Positions 1-6,995 of a stretch of 11,769 bases of DNA are shown here, piece by piece. The notes below the pieces were generated by a model that had not been told where the DNA came from, ran no database searches, and was given only the letters and a program-made list of their open reading frames with translations. Within the stretch, counting starts at the first letter, position 1, and each line of letters opens with the position of its first letter. The stretch covers positions 1 through 11,769 of the forward strand of contig JAPLZT010000122.1 of assembly GCA_026394855.1 (NCBI GenBank), written 5' to 3'. The DNA comes from Candidatus Woesebacteria bacterium (GTDB lineage: Bacteria > Patescibacteriota > Microgenomatia > UBA8517). The position numbers and the translations under genes were made by a program.

Positions 1-253
1 TTGCTCTCCCTACCTGTTCTCCGTGTCTATGACATCCTCCCCGCTCTGAAGAGCGGGGTTTCCCTCCAAAGGAGGATGACATATCAGCGTTCAATTCATC
101 TCCGCAGTAAGCAAAGCTTGGCCAATCAGAATTGGTAAACTGCGGAGTGTTCTTGAATGCTGTTATGAAATAATATCCATCATTAACTACTTGTCGGGTC
201 GAATTTTTTGTTTGCTCCCCATCGTAGACGATGTTCGGACTAGTTATCTTCAA
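1..253 (-). pseudogene. Fragmentary reading frame running off the window edge
   Basis: On the minus strand one frame stays open from well upstream of 253 to the window edge. From a TTG at 253 it gives about 84 codons. The stretch from about 235 to 85 (SPNIVYDGEQ, then DGYYFITAFKNTPQF and SFAYCGDELNAD) has protein-like composition. The frame then runs through the GC hairpin at 39-58 as GGKPRSSERGG, which looks like read-through of an inserted element rather than a native tail. There is no ATG before residue 70 or so, no Shine-Dalgarno, and I do not recognise a family. It may be the C-terminal part of a gene cut by an insertion, or chance. Apart from this and the hairpin, 1-357 shows nothing I can call. 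Confidence 0.25.
33..78. repeat. IS200/IS605-like terminal hairpin (nested inverted repeats)
   Basis: CCCCGCTC (39-46), loop TGAA, GAGCGGGG (51-58) form a perfect 8-bp stem. CATCCTCC (33-40) can instead pair with GGAGGATG (71-78), and CCTCC (63-67) with GGAGG (71-75), so alternative folds exist. Read on the minus strand, a GC hairpin followed by GGAGGATGTCA resembles the right end of IS200/IS605-family (TnpB) elements, where a subterminal hairpin is bound by the transposase. No recognisable tnpA or tnpB lies beside it in this window, so it may be a solo end or a remnant. The family resemblance is from memory, not from a search. Confidence 0.45.
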
Positions 254-357
254 ATTTAGGCAAAAAGAAAGGAAGCGGTTGAATAACGCTATAGTTTTGT
301 TTATTATTAACTTATGACATTTATTCAGTTTTATTTGAATACAATGTTTCAAACATA

Positions 358-380
358 ACCAGCAGGATTGCTGGTTTTTT
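358..380 (+). terminator. Rho-independent terminator
   Basis: ACCAGCA (358-364), loop GGAT, TGCTGGT (369-375) and a run of six T residues (375-380) make a classic intrinsic terminator. It sits 34 nt before the glsB-like start codon. It could end a transcript from the left or act as a leader attenuator for the gene that follows. A candidate -10 (TACAAT, 340-345) lies just upstream, but it lacks a well-spaced -35. Confidence 0.65.
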
Positions 381-414
381 GCGTAATTTGATAAAGAAAG
401 GGGGTGAATAAACT

Positions 415-666
415 ATGGGTATTGTACTTTGGATAATTTTTGGAGCACTGGCAGGCTGGATCACTTCGATCATCATGAAAACCAATGCCAAACAGGGCAC
501 CATAATGGACATAGTTATGGGTATAATTGGAGCCATTGTCGGCGGATTTCTCATGGGTTTGGTCGGTCAAGCGGGTGTAACGGGATTTGATATTCGAAGT
601 CTTATTGTTGCCATAATCGGTGCAGTTGTCGTCATTTATGTTGGCCGTAAGTTGCGAAAAGGGTAA
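415..666 (+). CDS. GlsB/YeaQ/YmgE family small membrane protein
   Basis: An 83-residue, glycine-rich, very hydrophobic protein with three predicted membrane segments: about residues 2-20, 28-50 and 60-78. The opening pattern (ILWIIFGALAGWI-like), the central GIIGAIVGGFL and the closing AIIGAVVVIYVGRKLRK match the transglycosylase-associated/GlsB family (YeaQ, YmgE). Members are inner-membrane proteins often linked to general or acid stress, but no biochemical activity is firmly known. Length is typical of the family. The start is well supported: AAAGGGGGTG ends about 9 nt before ATG 415, the best Shine-Dalgarno in the window. The next gene begins 54 nt after the stop on the same strand and could be co-transcribed. 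The terminator at 358-380 precedes it, so its own promoter may lie in the short leader or expression may depend on read-through. Confidence 0.9.
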   Translation: MGIVLWIIFGALAGWITSIIMKTNAKQGTIMDIVMGIIGAIVGGFLMGLVGQAGVTGFDIRSLIVAIIGAVVVIYVGRKLRKG

Positions 667-720
667 GGCGAATAGAAAACCGAAATTTGTTTTTATTCAG
701 AACCTCTTTTAGGTATATGA

Positions 721-1554
721 TTGGTTGTGGATAGGAAAAAAGGGGTTGCGCATATTGTTCTGCTTCTTTTAATCATAGTCCTCGCTGCTGTCTATTTTTT
801 CTATTTACCTAAAACAAAAAATCTTACTGAAAAAATATTCCCCACCCCCACCCCGTATCAATTTCCTTACAAAAACCCCGCAATTCCCAAAAACCGCTCT
901 TATAGAATTGTAATTGTAGGAGATTCTATCGTTAATGCTCTGGGATTAAACGCTAATACACTAAGAGAGGACTTAATCAGTTATTATCCGGATAGTGAAT
1001 TTGTAACGTATAACTACGGCTACCCGTCAACAAATGTTTTAAGTCTCTATGAAAGACTTACCGAAAAAACCAAAAATAATGGAGCGGAAAATGTAGCCAT
1101 TCTTAAACAGGGATTTGAATTAATTATTATTGAATCTTTTGGCAACAATCCGCTTTCTCAATTTCCACTCTCAGAAGGACTTCAAAAACAAGATGATGAA
1201 TTAGAAAAGAGTGTTTTGGCAATTCTTTCTCAAAAACCGAATGCGGCTCTGGCTTTTTTGACTCCGATTGCACTAGACCCTGTCAACTATGCAAGAGGAT
1301 CGCGCGATTTATCCCCCCAAGTAAGAAAACAGTGGGTGGAAGAAAGAATTGCGTATATTAATAATCATAAGAAATTTGCAGAAGAAAAAGGAATACCGGT
1401 AATAGATGTTTTTAAAGCGTCCCTTAAGCCAAATGGGGAGGTTGATAGAACCTATATTTCAGATGATTTTATCCATCCTTCAAAAAAGGGTCTTGAGCTA
1501 ATTAGTAAATCCATTGCTGACTACATTTTCAATAACAAAATATTCCCAAAATAA
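721..1554 (+). CDS. Membrane-anchored SGNH/GDSL hydrolase
   Basis: A 277-residue protein with a single N-terminal membrane segment (residues 10-29), a Pro/Thr-rich linker (40-57) and an SGNH-hydrolase domain outside the membrane. Block I is VIVGDSIVNALG with the probable nucleophile Ser69. Block II glycine is near 100 (NYGYPS). Block III is ESFGNNP (Asn142/143 for the oxyanion hole). Block V is DDFIHPS, giving Asp249 and His252 of the DxxH pair. SGNH enzymes act as esterases, lipases or O-acetyl(transfer)ases on lipids or glycans. The substrate cannot be read from this sequence, and cell-envelope polymers are a guess. Start: TTG at 721 with AGG 7 nt upstream. GTG 727 is an alternative, while ATG 717 is out of frame and stops at once. 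It is convergent with the tRNA-Asn gene. Confidence 0.86.
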   Translation: MVVDRKKGVAHIVLLLLIIVLAAVYFFYLPKTKNLTEKIFPTPTPYQFPYKNPAIPKNRSYRIVIVGDSIVNALGLNANTLREDLISYYPDSEFVTYNYGYPSTNVLSLYERLTEKTKNNGAENVAILKQGFELIIIESFGNNPLSQFPLSEGLQKQDDELEKSVLAILSQKPNAALAFLTPIALDPVNYARGSRDLSPQVRKQWVEERIAYINNHKKFAEEKGIPVIDVFKASLKPNGEVDRTYISDDFIHPSKKGLELISKSIADYIFNNKIFPK

Positions 1555-1570
1555 AACTATCGTTATTGAA
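1528..1570. repeat. Inverted repeat at the 3' end of the SGNH gene
   Basis: TTCAATAAC (1528-1536) and GTTATTGAA (1562-1570) are perfect 9-nt arms with a 25-nt loop spanning the stop codon of the SGNH gene. The arms lie between convergent transcription units (SGNH gene and tRNA-Asn), so the hairpin could help end transcripts from either side. There is no clear U-tract, and a terminator role is only a guess. Confidence 0.35.
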
Positions 1571-1584
1571 CAAACCCAAAACTG

Positions 1585-1898
1585 CTCCGCGGGAAGGATT
1601 CGGACCTTCAACCTCATCCTTACAGTGACCCTCTTGTTACCAAAAGGACTGGACTATCTTATTCCCCCTTTGCATAAGCAAAGCTTGGAGCTTCGCTCTA
1701 AAGCTACGTGGGGATCGGGTATATAGTCTCTACACATATACTCTGGTGTAAAACCAAAGATTTAGCTCGGGATTGTCCAGATGGTGACAAAGTCATACTG
1801 TCTGGAGTTCCCCGAATTAGCCCGATTTTCACCTAGGTATTACTACCTAAGGCTGCGTTTCTCCACAGGGATTTGCTCAACCGTTGAGCTACCGCGGA
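1585..1898 (-). tRNA. tRNA-Asn (anticodon GUU), split by a group I intron
   Basis: Exon 1 is 1898-1865 and exon 2 is 1622-1585 (34 + 38 = 72 nt mature). Acceptor TCCGCGG pairs perfectly with CCGCGGA. The D arm is GCTC-AACGGTT-GAGC. The anticodon arm is AATCC-CTGTTAA-GGATG, with A27xG43 unpaired. The variable loop is AGGTT and the T arm is GAAGG-TCCGAAT-CCTTC. The discriminator is G, as in other tRNA-Asn. CCA is not encoded (the next bases are CAG), so it must be added by CCA transferase. Once the intervening 242 nt are removed the anticodon reads GUU. The gene lies just downstream of the SET-domain gene with its own promoter. Confidence 0.92.
1623..1864 (-). ncRNA. Group I intron (IC-type, no ORF) in tRNA-Asn
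   Basis: The 242-nt insertion begins after U35 and ends in G (1623). P1: exon CUGU (1868-1865) pairs with intron GCAG (1856-1853), with the U.G pair at the 5' splice site. P2: AGGTA/TACCT hairpin (about 1850-1832). P4: TCGGG (1815-1811) with CCCGA (1771-1767), inside P- and Q-like elements (AATTCGGGGAAC; AATCCCGAGCTAA). P5: TCCAGA/TCTGGA. P7: GACTAT (1728-1723) with ATAGTC (1657-1652), inside R- and S-like elements (AGAGACTATA; AAGATAGTCC). A CTTTGC-TTAT-GCAAAG hairpin (1683-1668) suits P8. There is no homing endonuclease ORF. It is presumably self-splicing, like the cyanobacterial tRNA-Leu intron. Confidence 0.88.
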
Positions 1899-1916
1899 AT
1901 ATTAATGAACAGGCTG

Positions 1917-1922
1917 ATTATA
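1917..1922 (-). promoter_or_regulatory. Extended -10 promoter of tRNA-Asn
   Basis: On the minus strand CTGATATAATC contains TGnTATAAT, a perfect extended -10, 18 bp upstream of the tRNA 5' end. Transcription would start near 1910, leaving a leader of about 12 nt for RNase P. No good -35 is present at 16-18 bp, which is normal for extended -10 promoters. It lies between the SET stop codon and the tRNA. Confidence 0.7.
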
Positions 1923-1935
1923 TCAGTTTTTGGAG

Positions 1936-2319
1936 TTATTTCTCTACCTCAAACCAATCAATCGGAGCATTGTCATCCGGTTCTCCGTTGTAGTTAACCG
2001 TTATCTCATCTCCCCTTTTTATTTCTTTTAAAGCTCTATATGTCATTACTTCTTCTTTAAAATTTTGCTTCCAGTCTGCATTTGGGTTAAAAGAGTGGTT
2101 GTAAATCGAACCATAGCCTAAAACTACCGATCCGCTTCTGGTACTTCTCCAAGGGTATATGTAGTAGTTTAAAACCGTTTTTTCGCAGTGCTTTCTTTCT
2201 TTTGGAGTAATGTTAATTATAGGAGCCTTTTCAATAATTTCTCCTATCTCAAAATCCTTTAAGGCAAATACTCCTCTTCCCTTTTTTGTTGTTCTTCTTA
2301 CTTCAATTGTTTTTTTCAT
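1936..2319 (-). CDS. Small SET-domain protein (putative lysine methyltransferase)
   Basis: A 127-residue protein that is essentially a bare SET domain. It shows the N-terminal KGRGVFA motif (13-19), the SAM-binding/catalytic GYGSIYNHSFNPNA (68-81, with the hallmark NHS) and the C-terminal GDEITVNYNG (103-112, the usual GEEIxxNY). SET enzymes transfer methyl from SAM to lysine side chains. There are no pre-SET or post-SET cysteine clusters, so this resembles the minimal bacterial SET proteins whose targets are unknown. It starts 9 nt after the stop of the Nudix-GNAT gene, so the two probably form an operon. No Shine-Dalgarno is seen, and coupling to the upstream stop is likely. A tRNA promoter follows directly. 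Confidence 0.86.
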   Translation of the reverse strand: MKKTIEVRRTTKKGRGVFALKDFEIGEIIEKAPIINITPKERKHCEKTVLNYYIYPWRSTRSGSVVLGYGSIYNHSFNPNADWKQNFKEEVMTYRALKEIKRGDEITVNYNGEPDDNAPIDWFEVEK

Positions 2320-2328
2320 TAGTAGAAA

Positions 2329-3144
2329 TTATCTTAAGTCAAGAAGGTAGTTGTTCGTGGGGTGAAGCCTAAAGCCAACCTTTTGATATAAACCGTTAGC
2401 TGCAATTCTTTTTGGGTTTGTGGTAAGTTCAAATACCTCAACTCCGTCTTTTTTACCTTGGGCAATTAAATCAAGAAGAATTTTTTCTCCCAATCCTTTT
2501 CCCCTTTGACTTTCATCAACAATCATATCTTCCACAATTGCCTGATTTCTTAGAATTGTTTGTCTGGGGAAAGCCCAACCCATTCCCAGAAGTCTTCCCC
2601 CCTCTTCAACCTTGGCAACGTATCCCGTCAGAACTGCTTTGTAAAAAGATTGTTCCTTAACTTCTGCTGTGGAATCTAACTGGAAAACAAGTTTTTTTAC
2701 GTCTTCCCAGTTATAGACGAACTTCTCTTTAATAAACTTAAGTATTTTTTTGTTTGAGTCAAAGGCAATATCTTTTACGTCGGCAATCGGAACCCACTTT
2801 AGTTCCGAATTTTCTTTTTTATCAAGCCTAAATTCTCCTTCAAGTTCAGTAAGATAGGCAAAGTTCAAAACCGGATATGTAAAATCTTCATATGAGGCGG
2901 TACCCGGAAAAGAACCTAAATATGAAGTTTCTGATTCAACACCCAACTCTTCTTTAACTTCTCTTATAAGTGATTCTTCAATCGATTCTCCTGCCTCGAC
3001 GTAACCGCCAAAAAAATCCCACTGGCCTTTAAAAGGTTCTTTGACCCTTTTTGCCAAAAGAAGTTTTCCATTTTTAATAATAATGGCCGAATTTGTTGGC
3101 CTAGGATTATTGAATTTGCAAAGCGGACAATCGCATTTCTTCAT
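2329..3144 (-). CDS. Nudix hydrolase-GNAT acetyltransferase fusion
   Basis: A 271-residue two-domain protein. Residues about 15-142 form a Nudix hydrolase with an intact Nudix box at 47-69 (GX5EX7REVKEELGV; Glu62, Glu65 and Glu66 bind the metal). Residues about 145-271 form a GNAT N-acetyltransferase with the acetyl-CoA pyrophosphate loop QRGKGLG (213-219) and the C-terminal NGLYQKVGF (250-258) typical of the fold. The N-terminus carries CDCPLCKF (Cys4, 6, 9), which could help bind a metal, though a fourth ligand is not obvious. Nudix enzymes cleave nucleoside diphosphates linked to another group, and GNATs acetylate amines. The shared substrate is unknown. It is the first gene of a probable two-gene unit with the SET protein and is divergent from the membrane-protein gene at 3195. 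Confidence 0.9.
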   Translation of the reverse strand: MKKCDCPLCKFNNPRPTNSAIIIKNGKLLLAKRVKEPFKGQWDFFGGYVEAGESIEESLIREVKEELGVESETSYLGSFPGTASYEDFTYPVLNFAYLTELEGEFRLDKKENSELKWVPIADVKDIAFDSNKKILKFIKEKFVYNWEDVKKLVFQLDSTAEVKEQSFYKAVLTGYVAKVEEGGRLLGMGWAFPRQTILRNQAIVEDMIVDESQRGKGLGEKILLDLIAQGKKDGVEVFELTTNPKRIAANGLYQKVGFRLHPTNNYLLDLR

Positions 3145-3175
3145 ATAGTAGATAGTAGATAGGATTTTAACAAAA

Positions 3176-3181
3176 TATAAT
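3176..3181 (+). promoter_or_regulatory. -10 element (TATAAT) for the 3195 gene
   Basis: TATAAT on the plus strand predicts transcription starting near 3188, about 7 nt before GTG 3195, which would leave almost no leader. No convincing -35 is seen. The same 50-nt divergent gap contains TACTAT (twice, 3157-3152 and 3150-3145) and TAAAAT (3169-3164) on the minus strand as candidate -10s for the Nudix-GNAT gene. Confidence 0.42.
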
Positions 3182-3194
3182 TTAAGATAAAAGG

Positions 3195-3566
3195 GTGAAT
3201 ACTACAGCTTACTCTTTTATCGCCCTTGTCTTTCTTTATTTTCTTTCGTATGCCTGCAGCTATTTATTTAAAATCCGCTCCAACAAATTCTATAAATGGT
3301 TTCACTTTGCGGGCGGTTATTTAATCTATATTTTTGTTAATAGCCTGATAAATAATTGGATGCTGAGTCTATTTCTGACAATTCTTGTGGGGATCTTTTG
3401 GGAAATATACGAATGGCTCCTTTGGAGGTATATTCTAAAAAGAAGGTTCGAAAAACCCCAAAAGAAAGATACCACGGACGATCTTATTAAAGACTTTCTT
3501 GGAGGCCTTTCAGCATTTGCAATAAGTCAACTAGTCCAGATAATCCTGAAGCTTTTTTCTTCTTGA
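3195..3566 (+). CDS. Small multi-pass membrane protein (DUF2238/YjdF-like)
   Basis: A 123-residue protein with hydrophobic segments at about 5-25, 38-54, 56-78 and 101-121. HFAGGY (37-42), [10 protein letters not shown] (68-77) and the polar DTTDDLIKD (92-100) just before the last helix recall the membrane families around DUF2238/YjdF and VanZ, which share an E..EW helix followed by a D-T-x-x-D motif. This is a resemblance, not a firm assignment, and no function is known. Start: GTG 3195. There is no Shine-Dalgarno at proper spacing (AAGGG abuts the start), fitting a near-leaderless mRNA from TATAAT 3176. The last 36 nt overlap the 3' end of rpoD on the other strand, with no terminator between them. 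Confidence 0.68.
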   Translation: MNTTAYSFIALVFLYFLSYACSYLFKIRSNKFYKWFHFAGGYLIYIFVNSLINNWMLSLFLTILVGIFWEIYEWLLWRYILKRRFEKPQKKDTTDDLIKDFLGGLSAFAISQLVQIILKLFSS

Positions 3567-4610
3567 CGGGTGTTTTAATTTTCTTAAGGCTTTTGCTTCT
3601 ATCTGCCTAATCCTTTCTCTGGTTACGCCAAAAACCTTTCCTACTTCTTCCAATGTCATTTGCTTTGTCCCATCAAGACCGAATCTAAGCTTTAATACTT
3701 TTGCTTCTCTATCCGAAAGCGAGGAAAGAACATCGTAAAGGTGGTCTTTTAAAAGTTGTTTTGAAGCTTGATCAACAGGTGAAGGCTGTGATTCATCCGG
3801 AATAAAATCTCCCAGAAAACTTTCTTTATCTTCTCCCACAGGGGCTTCCAATGAAGTTGTCTCTTGGGCTATCTTAAATATTTCCCTGACCCTATCCGGC
3901 TCAAGTTCCAGTTGTTCTCCAATTTCTTCAGGGGTTGGTTCTCTTCCCAATTCCTGCATTAATCTTCGGGATGTCCTATAAAGCTTATTTATCGTTTCGA
4001 CCATATGAACCGGAATTCTGATGGTTCTTGCCTGATCGGCAATGGCTCTGGTTATTGCCTGTCTTATCCACCAGGTCGCATAGGTTGAAAACTTAAATCC
4101 TTTTCTCCAGTCGTATTTTTCAACAGCCCTTATCAGTCCCTGATTTCCTTCCTGAATAAGATCAAGCAGGGAAAGGCCCCGTCCAATATATTTTTTGGCA
4201 ATAGATACAACCAGCCTTAAATTGGACTCGGTGAGTTTATCTTTTGCCCTTCTTTCGTTTTTCTCATACCTTTTAGCAAGTTCAACTTCCTCTTCAGCAT
4301 CTAAAAGTGAGACTTTACCAATTTCTCTCAAATATTGTCTGACGGGATCAGTACTTTCCGTTTCATCGAGTCTGGAAAGAAGTTCTATCTCGCGATCTAA
4401 TTTTTCTTTTGCTTTTTCGTCAGTTTCGGTTTCTTCGGTTGTTACCGATTCAAAGACGTCAATTGCCTCCGAAAGAAGCCTATCATACAGATCATCCAAT
4501 TCGGCAATTCTGTTTTCTGCATCCGGAAATATCTCCAAAATATCTTCCTGGGTTAAAAATCCCTGGTCTCGGCCTTTTTTAATAACATCAACAACCTGTT
4601 TTCTAAGCAT
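3531..4610 (-). CDS. rpoD: Primary sigma factor RpoD (sigma-70)
   Basis: About 359 residues from ATG 4610. TTG 4619 would add three. In the 362-residue numbering: a short region 1.1-like domain (5-57); region 1.2 ([16 protein letters not shown], 91-106); region 2 (129-214) with [12 protein letters not shown], the core-binding [13 protein letters not shown] and the -10 recognition/melting segment [13 protein letters not shown]; region 3 (about 215-275); and region 4 (298-362) with the helix-turn-helix [20 protein letters not shown] that reads the -35. Having 1.1, 1.2 and an intact region 4 marks it as the housekeeping sigma. The region 1 spacer is shorter than in E. coli. The start overlaps the dnaG stop (ATGCTTAG), so translation is probably coupled. 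The dnaG-rpoD order is that of the classical macromolecular-synthesis operon. Confidence 0.97.
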   Translation of the reverse strand: MLRKQVVDVIKKGRDQGFLTQEDILEIFPDAENRIAELDDLYDRLLSEAIDVFESVTTEETETDEKAKEKLDREIELLSRLDETESTDPVRQYLREIGKVSLLDAEEEVELAKRYEKNERRAKDKLTESNLRLVVSIAKKYIGRGLSLLDLIQEGNQGLIRAVEKYDWRKGFKFSTYATWWIRQAITRAIADQARTIRIPVHMVETINKLYRTSRRLMQELGREPTPEEIGEQLELEPDRVREIFKIAQETTSLEAPVGEDKESFLGDFIPDESQPSPVDQASKQLLKDHLYDVLSSLSDREAKVLKLRFGLDGTKQMTLEEVGKVFGVTRERIRQIEAKALRKLKHPSRRKKLQDYLD

Positions 4611-6402
4611 CGTCACCAAGAATTATACCTTGCTTAGTTTTTTCTTCAAGGCTATGAAGTTTTTCGGTCAAGTTTTTAAACTCTTCTTCAAGTTTTGCAA
4701 GTTTTTCTTTCTCCCCCCTTTCTTCTAAGCTCCCAATCTCGCCAGATAACTTAACGAGTTTTTCTTTTAAAGAGAGTGTTTTTAATTCGTAGAGAACGGC
4801 TCCAATTTCGATAGGAACTTCATCCTGGTTATTAATTTCAGATTCCTCAGAAAGAACCATCCGGGCGAATCCGTCAAAAAGCTCTTTAGGGAGGGCCATT
4901 CCAAATTCCGAGACATTAAATTTAGCGCTCTTGGAAGAGTAGGTTAAATATTCGTCTAATATTCTTTTTGAAAGAGGTGTTTTTACCAAATCAGAAATTG
5001 ACTTTTTAAGTAAAATTTCGGTATTGTATCTAAAACCCAGAGAAAGAAGTCTTTCCTCCAAAAGTTCTCGCCGACCTCTTTTTTCTTTATCCTCCGAAAC
5101 TTCAGTGAAGGAGGATTCTTTTTTCCCCTGTTTGGATATTTGTTCCAAAACAGCAACGCTTGATACCTCAAGACGTTTGGCAACCAAATTTACATAATGA
5201 TCCTGAACAATTTTGTCTGATATTAAAGAAAGAACGGGAACTACTTCGCGGCTTATTTTTGCTTTTCCTTCCCCGCTTTTTGCATCAAATCTTTCGAAAA
5301 CCTCAGTCACCAAGAAATCCCAAATACCAACCGCATTAATCAAGGACTCTTTGTATCCTTCAGGATTCTTTCTGGCTGCATCGTCAGGGTCTTTAAAATC
5401 TTTAAGTCTGGCAACCTTAACTTCCAAACCTTGTTCCTGAGCCGTAATTACTCCACGCCTGGCGGCAGCATCTCCGGCAATATCCGAATCAAGACATAAA
5501 ATTGCCTTTTTACAAAATCTGGAAAGAAGCCTTACCTGATCTTCTGTTAGAGCAGAGCCTTTAATGGCAACCACATTTTTGATCCCAGCCTGCCAGGAAG
5601 AAATTGCGTCAAGTTCCCCCTCAACAACAATTGCAATATTCTTTCTTTTTATATTTTGTCTGGTTAGATTAAGGGCATAAAGAAGATTTCCTTTATGGTA
5701 TACGGGGGTTTCCGGAGTATTGATATATTTTGCGGTTTCTTTTTCGTTTGGCCCGGGAAGAACCCTTCCGGCAAATCCGACCGTATTTCCCCTATGGTCC
5801 AAAAGCGGAAAAATGACCCTTCCTCTTAGTCTATCGATAAAATAACCGCCCTTTGGATATCCAATTCCTGCCCTTTCTATATCTCTTGGGTCAAATTTCT
5901 TTTTATCTATTAAAAACTTTTTTAAACCAATTGGGCTGTCGGGAGAAAAACCTAAACCAAACTCCCTAATGGTTGTAAGTTTCAATCCCCTTTCGCGAAG
6001 TAAGTAATCCAATGCGACTTTTCCAAAAGAACTATTAAAAAGAAGGTATTGATAAAATCTTGAGGTTAAATTATTTATTTCAATAATCTTTTCTTTTTCG
6101 GATGTGTCGGTTCTTGAAATTCTTTCAAGTTTAACTCCAGCTCTATCTGCCAAAAACTTTAAAGCTTCCCCAAACTCCATTCCTTCATATTCTTTTAAGA
6201 AAGCAAAGCAATCTCCTCCCGCCTGACAGCCAAAGCATTTATATATCTGAAGTTCGGGAGAAATCATGAAAGAGGGAGTTTTTTCGGAATGAAATGGACA
6301 AATTGCCTTGTAATTACGCCCTGCCTTTTTAACTTCAATGTATTCTCCGATTAAAGAGACTATATCCGTCTTTTGTTTTATCTCTTCTATTTGATCCGCC
6401 AT
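4603..6402 (-). CDS. dnaG: DNA primase DnaG
   Basis: A 599-residue primase that makes the RNA primers for DNA replication and works with the DnaB helicase. The N-terminal zinc-binding domain has Cys35, His38, Cys56 and Cys59 (CPFH...CFGC). The catalytic core shows [10 protein letters not shown] (191-200) and the GFAGR turn. The TOPRIM fold has EGELDA (261-266, catalytic Glu261) and [10 protein letters not shown] (304-313) with the paired Asp residues, followed by DPDD (338-341). The C-terminal third (about 370-599) is poorly conserved, ends in a charged coiled-coil-like stretch (550-590) and should hold the helicase-interaction part. It begins 23 nt after the toxin stop codon with no Shine-Dalgarno. 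A weak -10 (TAAACT, 6417-6412) is the only separate promoter candidate. It overlaps the start of rpoD. Confidence 0.97.
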   Translation of the reverse strand: MADQIEEIKQKTDIVSLIGEYIEVKKAGRNYKAICPFHSEKTPSFMISPELQIYKCFGCQAGGDCFAFLKEYEGMEFGEALKFLADRAGVKLERISRTDTSEKEKIIEINNLTSRFYQYLLFNSSFGKVALDYLLRERGLKLTTIREFGLGFSPDSPIGLKKFLIDKKKFDPRDIERAGIGYPKGGYFIDRLRGRVIFPLLDHRGNTVGFAGRVLPGPNEKETAKYINTPETPVYHKGNLLYALNLTRQNIKRKNIAIVVEGELDAISSWQAGIKNVVAIKGSALTEDQVRLLSRFCKKAILCLDSDIAGDAAARRGVITAQEQGLEVKVARLKDFKDPDDAARKNPEGYKESLINAVGIWDFLVTEVFERFDAKSGEGKAKISREVVPVLSLISDKIVQDHYVNLVAKRLEVSSVAVLEQISKQGKKESSFTEVSEDKEKRGRRELLEERLLSLGFRYNTEILLKKSISDLVKTPLSKRILDEYLTYSSKSAKFNVSEFGMALPKELFDGFARMVLSEESEINNQDEVPIEIGAVLYELKTLSLKEKLVKLSGEIGSLEERGEKEKLAKLEEEFKNLTEKLHSLEEKTKQGIILGDDA

Positions 6403-6425
6403 TTCAAAAGTAGTTTAACACAAAG

Positions 6426-6677
6426 CTAATTGTAGATAACCGATCTATGACCTGCAGTTATAATTTCGACAAGATTTTTCTTGACATTAACCCTATATAT
6501 AATTCTGTAAACCCCAACTCTGTAAGAATACTTTCCAAAAAAATCTCTATTTAGTGGTTTACCTAAAAAAGGGTCTTCTTTTAGATCATCGATTACTGAC
6601 GAAATAGAAAGCTTGTATTTAATTTTTAATTTCTTGAGTTGACCTTTTGCACGAGGCGAAATTTCGATTTTATACAT
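6426..6677 (-). CDS. RelE/ParE-superfamily toxin
   Basis: An 83-residue basic protein with the RelE/ParE fold pattern: N-terminal YKIEISPRAKGQLKKL helix, DPFLGKPL turn (35-42), YSYRVGVYRIIYRV strands (51-64) and a GHRSVIY ending (76-82). Conserved Arg53, Arg58 and Arg62 plus the terminal His77/Arg78/Tyr82 are the residues usually kept. RelE-type members cut mRNA on the ribosome and ParE-type members poison gyrase. The GHRxxxY ending leans to ParE-like, but the sequence alone does not decide. The start ATG overlaps the antitoxin stop by 8 nt (ATGTATAA), the usual coupled arrangement. dnaG follows 23 nt downstream on the same strand. Confidence 0.86.
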   Translation of the reverse strand: MYKIEISPRAKGQLKKLKIKYKLSISSVIDDLKEDPFLGKPLNRDFFGKYSYRVGVYRIIYRVNVKKNLVEIITAGHRSVIYN

Positions 6678-6945
6678 TTATCTTCAGCTCTTTTTTTACT
6701 TTTTCCCAATCAAGGCCTTCACCTGCGTCAAGTTCTTCCTCCCCCTTTTTAATAGCCCGCATCAAACTCTTGTCACTTAATATTTCATTAGTCTCTTTCC
6801 ATGATTCATATTCTGAGGCCGAAATTAAAACTGCTGCGGGATAACCTTTTACGGTAATAATATATTCATTGAGGAGCTTGCTGGCACCATCGACCAACGT
6901 AGGGAAATCTTGTCTGGCTTTTGAAATAGGTAATGTTATTGTCAT
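6670..6945 (-). CDS. Phd/YefM-family antitoxin
   Basis: A 91-residue antitoxin. Residues 1-55 fit the Phd/YefM DNA-binding fold (ISKARQDFPTLVDGASK, then IITVKGYPAAVLISASEYESW). The acidic tail (56-91) is the part expected to wrap the toxin. It neutralises the toxin encoded next and should repress its own promoter together with it. The promoter just upstream has two TGTACA boxes, the core hexamer known from the E. coli yefM operator, with centres 12 bp apart. ATG 6945 lies where transcription should begin, and no Shine-Dalgarno precedes it, so the mRNA is probably leaderless. Confidence 0.88.
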   Translation of the reverse strand: MTITLPISKARQDFPTLVDGASKLLNEYIITVKGYPAAVLISASEYESWKETNEILSDKSLMRAIKKGEEELDAGEGLDWEKVKKELKINV

Positions 6946-6951
6946 GAACTA

Positions 6952-6980
6952 ATTGTACATAATTCTGTACACCTAGTCAA
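6952..6980 (-). promoter_or_regulatory. Toxin-antitoxin promoter with double TGTACA operator
   Basis: The -35 is TTGACT (6980-6975), the spacer is exactly 17 bp, and the -10 is TACAAT (6957-6952). Predicted +1 is at about 6945, the A of the antitoxin ATG. TGTACA occurs at 6966-6971 (inside the spacer) and 6954-6959 (over the -10). Each is a palindrome, centre to centre 12 bp. This is the spacing and core described for YefM-YoeB autoregulation, so bound antitoxin or complex would block RNA polymerase. It is the best-formed promoter in the window. Confidence 0.88.
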
Positions 6981-6995
6981 GAACCACTATTTACA

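Noticed and set aside
108..121. TAAGCAAAGCTTGG occurs here and at 1675-1688 inside the intron
   Set aside because: The 14-nt match contains a HindIII-like palindrome, and the flanks differ completely. In the intron it belongs to the P8-type hairpin, so chance is the simpler view.
1514..1993. Short plus-strand frames across the tRNA-Asn and intron
   Set aside because: They translate structured RNA sequence. The tRNA and intron folds explain the region fully.
4195..4728. Long plus-strand open frame opposite rpoD/dnaG, serine-rich
   Set aside because: It is antisense to highly conserved coding sequence, and its Ser/Phe-rich composition is that of a shadow frame.
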